Positions 1-5,139 of a DNA stretch of 5,139 bases are shown here, piece after piece. Positions within the stretch are counted from its first letter, which is position 1. The number at the start of each line of letters is the position of its first letter. The stretch comes from Pseudomonas sp. GTDB taxonomy: Bacteria > Pseudomonadota > Gammaproteobacteria > Pseudomonadales > Pseudomonadaceae. The DNA lies in the NCBI GenBank assembly GCA_030654635.1, contig JAURXE010000202.1:1-5139 (forward strand), written 5' to 3'. A program made the translations under genes and the position numbers. Under the pieces are notes generated by a model, which ran no database searches, was not told where the DNA came from, and saw only the letters and a list, made by a program, of their open reading frames with translations.

Positions 1-126
1 ATGGAATATGCCCAGGCCCACTGGCTGGCGGGCGGCATGCTGGTGTTCTCGTTTCTGGTGCTGTTGCTGCTGCATGGCAGTGGGCGCATGCAAACGACTC
101 GGCGCGCTGAGTTGGGTAAATTTTAA
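1..126 (+). CDS. modB: Molybdate ABC transporter permease ModB, C-terminal end (partial)
   Basis: This is an open frame from the left edge to a TAA stop at 124-126, giving 41 residues. The visible peptide starts MEYAQAHWLAGGML, has one hydrophobic stretch (about residues 8-26, rich in Leu, Val and Phe) and ends in a short basic tail (GRMQTTRRAELGKF). That fits the last transmembrane helix and cytoplasmic tail of ModB, the inner-membrane permease through which molybdate passes. The identification depends mainly on modC following on the same strand, because the fragment itself holds no diagnostic motif; the EAA loop that contacts ModC lies off the window. The ATG at position 1 is most likely an internal methionine codon and not the real start, since ModB proteins are normally about 225-230 residues. 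A separate small membrane protein of 41 residues is possible but much less likely. Confidence 0.8.
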   Translation: MEYAQAHWLAGGMLVFSFLVLLLLHGSGRMQTTRRAELGKF

Positions 127-160
127 TGGCGTTATGTGCCCGTTAACGGCTGGTCGAATA

Positions 161-190
161 GCGTAGGGTGGGCTTCAGCCCACCCTACGC
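161..190. repeat. 30-bp palindrome (REP-like hairpin) between modB and modC
   Basis: The arms 161-174 and 177-190 are exact reverse complements (left arm begins GCGTAGGGTGGGC), with only TC at the centre. As RNA this gives a 13-bp G+C-rich stem with a UUCA loop. The base just outside each arm (A160, A191) does not pair. No T-run follows on either strand, so it does not have the form of an intrinsic terminator. From memory, the GTAGGGTGGGCTTCAGCCCACC type of sequence recurs between genes in many Proteobacteria, so this is probably one copy of a dispersed REP-like element; that is recall, not a search result. It is the main content of the 125-bp modB-modC gap, 34 bp after the modB stop and 61 bp before the modC start. 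It may stabilise the upstream mRNA end or alter modC expression relative to modB. Confidence 0.85.
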
Positions 191-237
191 AACTACGAAA
201 CGGCGCTGCAACAAATAGCTGGGGCATAGCCAAATTT

Positions 238-244
238 AAGGGGG
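238..244 (+). promoter_or_regulatory. Ribosome binding site of modC
   Basis: AAGGGGG lies 7 nt before the ATG at 252, a good purine-rich Shine-Dalgarno site at normal spacing. It supports the 252 start even though this start gives ModC an N-terminal stretch of about 20 residues before the conserved domain. The only obvious alternative, TTG at 288-290, has no comparable site in front of it. Confidence 0.7.
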
Positions 245-251
245 CTCAGTC

Positions 252-1388
252 ATGAGCAACAACAGCACCGCATGGCCTGCAACCGACTTGGCGAGAGCCT
301 CTGGGCCGCAGATTGAGGCGCGCTTTAGTTTGTCGTATCCAGGTTTTGCCCTGGATGTGGATCTGCAACTGCCTGGCCGTGGGGTGACCGTGCTACTGGG
401 CGACTCGGGCTCGGGCAAGACCAGTCTGCTGCGTTGCATCGCCGGGCTGGAGCGCGCCGATGAGGGTTATCTGCAGGTCAATGGCCAGCTCTGGCAAGAC
501 AGCCGCGCGGGCCATTACCTGCCGACCCACAAGCGTGCTCTGGGTTATGTGTTTCAGGAGGCCAGCTTGTTCGCCCATTTGGATGTGCGGGCCAATTTGG
601 AGTTCGGCCTCAAGCGCATCGGCCCTGCTGCGCGGCGGGTTGAACTGGCTCAGGCGGTTGAACTGCTGGGCATCGAGCACTTGCTCGAGCGCCTGCCGAC
701 GCGGCTTTCCGGCGGCGAGCGGCAGCGGGTCGGGATCGCCCGTGCCTTGCTCACCAGCCCGCAGTTGTTGTTGATGGATGAGCCGCTGGCGGCGCTCGAC
801 CCCAAGCGCAAAGGCGAAATCCTGCCCTATTTGGAGCGTCTGCATGGCGAGCTGGAAATTCCGATTTTGTATGTCAGCCATTCCCCCGATGAAGTCGCGC
901 GACTGGCCGATCATCTGGTGTTAATGGAGCAGGGTCGGGTGCTGGCCAGCGGCCCGATTGGCGCAATGCTCAGCCGCTTGGATTTGCCGATTGCGCTGGG
1001 GGAAGATGCCGGTGCGCTGGTGGAAGGCGAGGTCAGCGGCTTTGATCCGGCCTATCAGTTACTCAGCCTGCGCTTCCCCAACAGCGCGCTGTGCGTGCAG
1101 GTGGCCCACGCTCAGGTGGCGGACGGCAAAACCGTGCGCTTCAAGGTGCAGGCGCGGGATGTCAGCCTGGCGCTGGAACAGCCGGCGCATAGCAGCATCG
1201 TCAATGTGCTGCCGGTTACGGTTGGCGCGGTGGTGCCGGCGGATAACGCCGCCCATGTGCTGGTCAGTCTGGACATGCAGGGAAGCGCCTTGCTGGCACG
1301 GATCACCCGCTATTCCCATGATCAACTGGGCCTGCACGCCGGCCAGCAGTTGTGGGCGCAGATCAAGTCAGTCGCCTTGCTGGCTTAG
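252..1388 (+). CDS. modC: Molybdate ABC transporter ATP-binding protein ModC
   Basis: ModC is the cytoplasmic ATPase that pairs with the ModB permease and drives molybdate import (family knowledge). The protein has 378 residues, slightly longer than the usual 350-365. All ABC ATPase motifs are visible: Walker [10 protein letters not shown] at 50-58, Q-loop Gln102 in YVFQEASLF, signature LSGGERQRV at 152-160, Walker B LLLMDEP at 172-178, D-loop at 179-183, and switch His210 in YVSHS. The run [12 protein letters not shown] followed by [18 protein letters not shown] is typical of ModC as opposed to other importer ATPases. After a linker, residues from about 312 to 375 form a MOP/TOBE domain, which binds molybdate in this family. 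Residues 1-20 ([20 protein letters not shown]) precede the conserved [12 protein letters not shown] segment and are probably a disordered extension. The gene follows modB on the same strand after a gap holding a palindrome, so it is probably the last gene of the operon. Its TAG stop overlaps the stop of the convergent cyclase gene. Confidence 0.95.
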   Translation: MSNNSTAWPATDLARASGPQIEARFSLSYPGFALDVDLQLPGRGVTVLLGDSGSGKTSLLRCIAGLERADEGYLQVNGQLWQDSRAGHYLPTHKRALGYVFQEASLFAHLDVRANLEFGLKRIGPAARRVELAQAVELLGIEHLLERLPTRLSGGERQRVGIARALLTSPQLLLMDEPLAALDPKRKGEILPYLERLHGELEIPILYVSHSPDEVARLADHLVLMEQGRVLASGPIGAMLSRLDLPIALGEDAGALVEGEVSGFDPAYQLLSLRFPNSALCVQVAHAQVADGKTVRFKVQARDVSLALEQPAHSSIVNVLPVTVGAVVPADNAAHVLVSLDMQGSALLARITRYSHDQLGLHAGQQLWAQIKSVALLA

Positions 1389-3835
1389 ACGGCTGGCGGG
1401 TTTTCTCTTGGACTGGCGGTATCTAGCCCTGGATTTCCGGCGGCGGGGGTATAAAACCTGACCTGATTACGGCCGCCTTCTTTGGCGGCATACATGGCTT
1501 TATCGGCCCAGACCAGAATGTCATCCTGGTCGGCCTGATGGTCGATAAACAGCACTACGCCGATGCTGGCGCTGCACTGATGCTCGATCGGCGCCGCGTG
1601 CGGACTAATCAGTTGGTAGGGGGCCGCCAAGGCACTGCAGATTTTTGTGGCTACAGCCTCGGCCTGGATTTTTGAGGTGGCCGGGTCGCTAGTCAGGTCG
1701 CGCAGGATCAGTACAAATTCGTCACCACCAAAGCGGGCAACCGTGTCCATCTCGCGCACACAGCGCTTCAGGCGGGTGGCGACCTCGATCAGCAGCAAGT
1801 CGCCGACCGCATGGCCATAGGTGTCATTCAGCGGTTTGAAGTTGTCCAGATCGAGGAACAACAGCGCGCCATAGCGCCCGCTGCGGGTGCTGGTGAGCAG
1901 CGCCTGGCTGAGCCTGTCATCCAGCAGGCGGCGGTTGGGCAGTTGGGTCAGGGCGTCAAAAAACGCCAGTTGCCGGACTTGCTCCTCCATCGCCTTGCGT
2001 TCCGTGACATCGGAGAACAGCGAGGTGTACTGGTGAATATGGCCATGCTCGTCGCGCAAGGCACTGATGGTTTGCATCGAGGTAAAGACTTCGCCGTCCT
2101 TGCGGCGATTCCAGATTTCACCGTGCCAATAGCCCTTGTCGTGCAGTTCACTGAACAAGTTGTTGTAGAAGGTTTTGTTATGGCGGCCGGAACTAAGGAG
2201 GCGTGGGGTTTGCCCCAGCAATTCGTCGCGCGGATAGCCGGTGATGCGGGTCACCGCCTCGTTCATATCAATGATACGGCCGTCGCCAGCGACGATCATG
2301 ATGCCCTCATGTGCATGGGTGAACACGCTGGCAGCGAGTAGGAGTTTTTCTTCGGCCTGCTTTTGCGCGCTAATGTCGGTATGGGTACCGATCAAGCGGA
2401 GCGGCTGGCCGTCGGCGCTTCGGCTGACCAGCATGCCGCGGCTGCGAACCCAGGTATAACTGCCGTCCTTGTTACGCAGGCGAAACTCGGCGAGATACAC
2501 CGGGCTTTTGCCCTCTAGGTAGGTTTGCATGCTGGCGGCGGTGTGTTGTTGGTCAGCGTGGTGAATACGCGCAACCCATTGCTGGTAAGTCGGCATGGCG
2601 TCAGTCTCGGCATAGCCAAACATGCGCTTCCAGCGTTCGGAGTAATTCGAAGTGTGGGTCTGGATATTCAGATCCCAGACGCCATCACCTGAGCCTTCAA
2701 TGGCAAATTTCCAGCGAAACTCGCTTTCTATCAAGGCCTCTTCGCGCTGCCCAAGAGTGGCCAGTAGGCGGTTGAAGGCGCGCAGCAGTACGCCAATTTC
2801 GTCGTCGCTGGTGACCACCAAGGGTTGCAGTTGTTGGTTGGCCTGGGTGCGGCTGGCCAGGCTTTGCGCCGCCGCGAGTATGGGTGCCAGTTGGCGGCTG
2901 AGTGTCCACCAGCCGAGAATCGCAGCGACTAAGGTCAGCGCCAAGGTGGCCAGCAACAGTCGCTGTTGCATTGACTGGATAGGCGCAAAGGCTTCGCTGA
3001 TCGGCAGCGTGGCAAGCAAGTACCAATTGGCGACTGGGATGCCTTTGACCGAGCCCAGTGCCTCAACGCCCTTGCTGGTGATGTAAATCGCGGTGCCTTC
3101 TTCGCCAGCAATCGCCCGGTCGAGCATCGGATTACTGCCTGGGGCTGGAAGAACCAGCAATTTCTGGCTTTTATCGGTGGCGGTGACTATTTGGCGATGG
3201 GCACGGGCCACCACGGAATAACCGCCGGTTTTGCCGTAACGGTTGGCGGTGATGCGGTCGAGAAAGCTCGACTGATCGAGGTTGATCACCCCGGCGAGGG
3301 CGCCGATTACTCGCCCCTGCGCGTCTCGTATGGGCACCGCCATGGCTATCGCCGGAACCTTTAGCAGGCGGCCCATGATGGGTTGGCCGATGGTTGCCGT
3401 GCCGGTTTTCAGGGTGTTAGCGATGTAGTCGCGGTCGAGGTAGCTGACCCCGACGCGATCCAGTGCGACCGGCAGCGATGCCGTGGCGATACCATCGAGG
3501 CCGGTACTAAAGATGCCGGCGTTAAATAGCTGGTGCAGCAGTGGCAGCCCTTGCAGGAAGCGTTGCAGGCGGCGCGGATCGTTCAGCAGGTTTGGCTCGA
3601 TGCTGCTGGCCACGGTCTGCAAGGCACCGAGGCGGGCAGTTAATTGGCTATCAATTTGTGCGGCGAGCAAGGACACGCTGGCGAACTGCTGTTCGCTGGA
3701 GAGTTGCTCCAGGTCTTCGCGCAGCATTTGGCTGGCGTAGAAGGTCAGCGACCAAATACTGATCAAGAAAATAGCCAGGCTGAACAGGGTGATTCTGGTC
3801 TTTAGCGAGCGCCACGCTGAACGATGCACATGCAT
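1385..3835 (-). CDS. Membrane sensor diguanylate cyclase (dCACHE-HAMP-PAS-PAS-GGDEF)
   Basis: This 816-residue protein should make the second messenger cyclic di-GMP from two GTP. Visible parts in order are TM1 (about 15-33); a periplasmic region (34-291) with a dCACHE-like pattern ([12 protein letters not shown] near 131-142, [14 protein letters not shown] near 182-195); TM2 (about 292-311); HAMP (312-366, with [13 protein letters not shown]); PAS 1 with PAC (about 371-492, DGVWDLN and [16 protein letters not shown]); PAS 2 with PAC (about 497-613, [24 protein letters not shown]); a linker helix; and GGDEF (about 623-795). The active-site loop is GGDEF at 703-707. Asp662, Asn670 and Asp679 match metal- and GTP-binding residues of PleD. 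Arg694 and Asp697 form the RxxD inhibitory site at the standard distance. No EAL domain follows. The start at 3835 is fixed by an in-frame TGA 15 nt upstream. The stop overlaps modC. The signal sensed is unknown: the periplasmic part lacks the RxWY element of amino-acid-binding dCACHE domains. Confidence 0.93.
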   Translation of the reverse strand: MHVHRSAWRSLKTRITLFSLAIFLISIWSLTFYASQMLREDLEQLSSEQQFASVSLLAAQIDSQLTARLGALQTVASSIEPNLLNDPRRLQRFLQGLPLLHQLFNAGIFSTGLDGIATASLPVALDRVGVSYLDRDYIANTLKTGTATIGQPIMGRLLKVPAIAMAVPIRDAQGRVIGALAGVINLDQSSFLDRITANRYGKTGGYSVVARAHRQIVTATDKSQKLLVLPAPGSNPMLDRAIAGEEGTAIYITSKGVEALGSVKGIPVANWYLLATLPISEAFAPIQSMQQRLLLATLALTLVAAILGWWTLSRQLAPILAAAQSLASRTQANQQLQPLVVTSDDEIGVLLRAFNRLLATLGQREEALIESEFRWKFAIEGSGDGVWDLNIQTHTSNYSERWKRMFGYAETDAMPTYQQWVARIHHADQQHTAASMQTYLEGKSPVYLAEFRLRNKDGSYTWVRSRGMLVSRSADGQPLRLIGTHTDISAQKQAEEKLLLAASVFTHAHEGIMIVAGDGRIIDMNEAVTRITGYPRDELLGQTPRLLSSGRHNKTFYNNLFSELHDKGYWHGEIWNRRKDGEVFTSMQTISALRDEHGHIHQYTSLFSDVTERKAMEEQVRQLAFFDALTQLPNRRLLDDRLSQALLTSTRSGRYGALLFLDLDNFKPLNDTYGHAVGDLLLIEVATRLKRCVREMDTVARFGGDEFVLILRDLTSDPATSKIQAEAVATKICSALAAPYQLISPHAAPIEHQCSASIGVVLFIDHQADQDDILVWADKAMYAAKEGGRNQVRFYTPAAGNPGLDTASPRENPPAV

Positions 3836-3957
3836 GCTGATTTTTTGCCTTCAGTTGCGTTGTTCGATGGGCAAAACGGGTGGGTTGGCGGGTCTTAAGC
3901 TTAACAGTTGTAAGGCTAAGATGGCTCTTGGCCATTGGTCCATTATGTCGCACCCTA
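3836..3957. other. Intergenic gap between the MATE gene and the cyclase gene
   Basis: This 122-bp stretch is less G+C-rich than its neighbours. It contains a 10-bp palindrome TTAAGCTTAA (3895-3904) and a weak hairpin with 5-bp arms ATGGC/GCCAT around a 5-nt loop (3921-3935), about 22 bp past the MATE stop. Neither is followed by a T-run on the minus strand, so I do not call a terminator. No -35/-10 pair of good quality is visible on the minus strand. The cyclase gene could therefore be read through from the MATE gene or have a promoter that I cannot recognise by eye. Confidence 0.5.
3848..3852 (-). promoter_or_regulatory. Probable ribosome binding site of the diguanylate cyclase gene
   Basis: On the minus strand GAAGG is followed by 12 nt, including a run of six A, before the ATG at 3835-3833. 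The spacing is longer than the usual 5-9 nt, which suggests modest translation initiation. It is the best Shine-Dalgarno candidate for the only ATG that fits. An in-frame TGA at 3848-3850 rules out a start further upstream. Confidence 0.5.
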
Positions 3958-5139
3958 TTACTGGGGCGCTGGCGGGCGTGGCACCGTGGGTGGCTGATCG
4001 GCCGCCAACTGTCGGGTCAGTCGAAATGCTACCCAGATCGCCAGGGAGCCAAAAACGACCGCGCCAAGGGCTGGACCGATCAGCACCCCGGCGGCGCCGT
4101 AATGGGCGCCCGCATAGGCGAAGGGGATGGTGCCCAAGGTGGCCCGCGCCCAGTTGAAGGCCATTGAATAGAGTGGTCGGCCAAGGTTGTTGAAGGCCGC
4201 GTTGGCGACGAACAAGGCGCCGATAAAGAAGAAGCTGGCCGCCAGTAACGAGCAAAACAGTGAGATCAGTTCTGCGCTTAAGCCGCTGGCGGAGAAGGCG
4301 TAAATCACCGCCTGTTGGCCGAGCGCCAGCAATAACCAGGCGCCACCGACCACCATGGCCATAAAGCGCAGGCTGTCGCGCAGGGTTTGCTGCACCCGGT
4401 CGATGCGCCCGGCGCCGAGGTTCTGGCCGAAAATCGGCCCAACCGCGCCGCTCAGGGCATACACCAAACCGAACGCCACCGGTGTTAAGCGCTCGATGGT
4501 GGCTTGACCGGCCACCGCCGCAGGGCCGAACTGGGCCATAAAGTAGGTGACAAAGGCCGCGCCAAAGGGCGTGGCCAGGTTGGCCAGAATCGACGGCCCG
4601 GCCACCCGGCAGAGGGCCGCGCTGTCGCCTGCCAGCGCGCCCAGTTCAAAGCGCCCCAGCAGTTGGTGCGCACGCAACACGCCATATAACCCCATCAACA
4701 GCATGCACACGCGCGCGATGACGGCGGCAATTGCGGCGCCTTCTAGGTTTAACTGCAGGCCGAAGATCAGCAGCGGGTCCAGCACAGCGGTCACTAGGGC
4801 GCCGATCAAGGTCACCTTCATGGCCCGCTTGGCATCGCCCACCGAGCGCAATAGCGCGGCGCAGCCCATGCTCAGGCCCAGCAGCGGCACCGAGGCGAGG
4901 CTGATCTGCAAATAGCGGTAAGCCTGGGCATGGGTTTCACCCGTGGCGCCCAGCAGGTCGAGAATCGGTCCGAGCCAGGCATAACTGAATGCGGCCACCA
5001 GGATGCAGGCAGCGGCCATCAGCAGCAGGCTGGCGCTGCCCAGGCGGCGGGCCTGGGCGATTTGTCCGGCGCCAATGGCTCTGGACACCACCGCCGAAAT
5101 GCCGACCATCAGGCCGATGCAAAACGACAGCTGAAAAAA
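3958..5139 (-). CDS. MATE family efflux transporter (5' end cut by the window)
   Basis: MATE proteins are inner-membrane antiporters that export drugs, dyes or metabolites in exchange for H+ or Na+ (family knowledge). The frame is open to the right edge, giving 393 visible residues and a TAA stop at 3960-3958. The upstream codons read FFQLSFCIGL before the first ATG at 5109, which is membrane-helix sequence continuous with a MATE TM2, so that ATG is internal. About 50-65 residues (TM1 and part of TM2) are probably missing, as the family is usually about 450 long. Roughly ten hydrophobic segments are visible. The two-lobed MATE architecture shows in paired GAG motifs, SRAIGAGQ (GAG at visible residues 23-25) and FGQNLGAGR (242-244), and in paired loops LLRSVGDAKRAM and NNLGRPLYSM. 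VLDPLLIFG near 119-127 is also typical. The tail is proline-rich (PPTVPRPPAPQ). Substrate and coupling ion cannot be read from this, so no gene symbol is given. The cyclase gene follows on the same strand after 122 bp. Confidence 0.92.
   Translation of the reverse strand, partial: FFQLSFCIGLMVGISAVVSRAIGAGQIAQARRLGSASLLLMAAACILVAAFSYAWLGPILDLLGATGETHAQAYRYLQISLASVPLLGLSMGCAALLRSVGDAKRAMKVTLIGALVTAVLDPLLIFGLQLNLEGAAIAAVIARVCMLLMGLYGVLRAHQLLGRFELGALAGDSAALCRVAGPSILANLATPFGAAFVTYFMAQFGPAAVAGQATIERLTPVAFGLVYALSGAVGPIFGQNLGAGRIDRVQQTLRDSLRFMAMVVGGAWLLLALGQQAVIYAFSASGLSAELISLFCSLLAASFFFIGALFVANAAFNNLGRPLYSMAFNWARATLGTIPFAYAGAHYGAAGVLIGPALGAVVFGSLAIWVAFRLTRQLAADQPPTVPRPPAPQ

Noticed and set aside
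161..190. The palindrome as a ModE-type operator or intrinsic terminator
   Set aside because: It lies inside the operon rather than before modA, has no T-run, and does not resemble the ModE box as I recall it; a REP-like repeat explains it better.
393..914. 173-codon open frame on the - strand opposite modC
   Set aside because: It is antisense to the conserved ATPase core of modC; its composition mirrors the codon bias of the real gene and no domain is recognisable.
1372..1404. Possible terminator after modC (TCGCC pairing with GGCGG, then GTTTT)
   Set aside because: The stem is only 5 bp including a G-U pair, the loop is 18 nt, and the T-run is four bases, so the structure is too weak to call.
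1811..2341. 176-codon open frame on the + strand opposite the cyclase gene
   Set aside because: It lies wholly antisense to the well-supported PAS2-GGDEF coding region, has no recognisable domain, and is the kind of long shadow frame expected in G+C-rich DNA.
3921..3935. Small hairpin ATGGC/GCCAT as a terminator for the MATE gene
   Set aside because: It has a 5-bp stem and no T-run on the minus strand; chance occurrence is likely.
3942..3947. CATAAT on the minus strand as a -10 box for the cyclase gene
   Set aside because: It matches five of six -10 bases, but there is no -35-like hexamer about 17 bp upstream, where the sequence is G+C-rich MATE coding DNA.
3789..4255. Several open frames on both strands across the MATE 3' end and the intergenic gap
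   Set aside because: They overlap MATE coding sequence out of frame, are rich in Arg, Gly and Pro as shadow frames are, and show no recognisable family features.

Overview
The window looks like chromosomal DNA of a Pseudomonas-type gammaproteobacterium. The evidence is the G+C-rich sequence with strong G/C preference at third codon positions, the modB-modC gene order, the ModC and PAS-GGDEF sequence style, and a REP-like palindrome between genes. The assignment rests on recognition of sequence style, not on a search.

The left part (1-1388, + strand) is the end of a molybdate ABC transporter operon. It holds the last 41 codons of the permease gene modB (cut by the window edge), a 125-bp gap with a near-perfect 30-bp palindrome at 161-190, and then a complete modC, the ATPase subunit with its C-terminal molybdate-binding (MOP/TOBE) domain. 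The mod promoter and modA, if present, lie to the left of the window.

The centre (1385-3835, - strand) is one large gene for an 816-residue membrane-bound diguanylate cyclase. Its order is TM, periplasmic dCACHE-like sensor, TM, HAMP, PAS, PAS, GGDEF. The active-site motif and the RxxD product-inhibition site are both intact, and there is no EAL domain. Its stop codon overlaps that of modC tail to tail by 4 bp.

The right part (3958-5139, - strand) is a MATE-family multidrug/Na+ or H+ antiporter whose N-terminus runs off the right edge. It lies 122 bp upstream of the cyclase gene on the same strand, so the two could share transcripts. The gap shows no convincing terminator or promoter.

The genes point to three separate jobs: molybdate uptake, c-di-GMP signalling in response to an external cue, and small-molecule efflux. 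I see no mobile element, CRISPR array, tRNA or rRNA gene, or broken gene, and nothing that amounts to a new multi-gene system. The points most worth a second look are the palindrome inside the mod operon, the overlapping convergent stops, and the unknown ligand of the cyclase's sensor domain.
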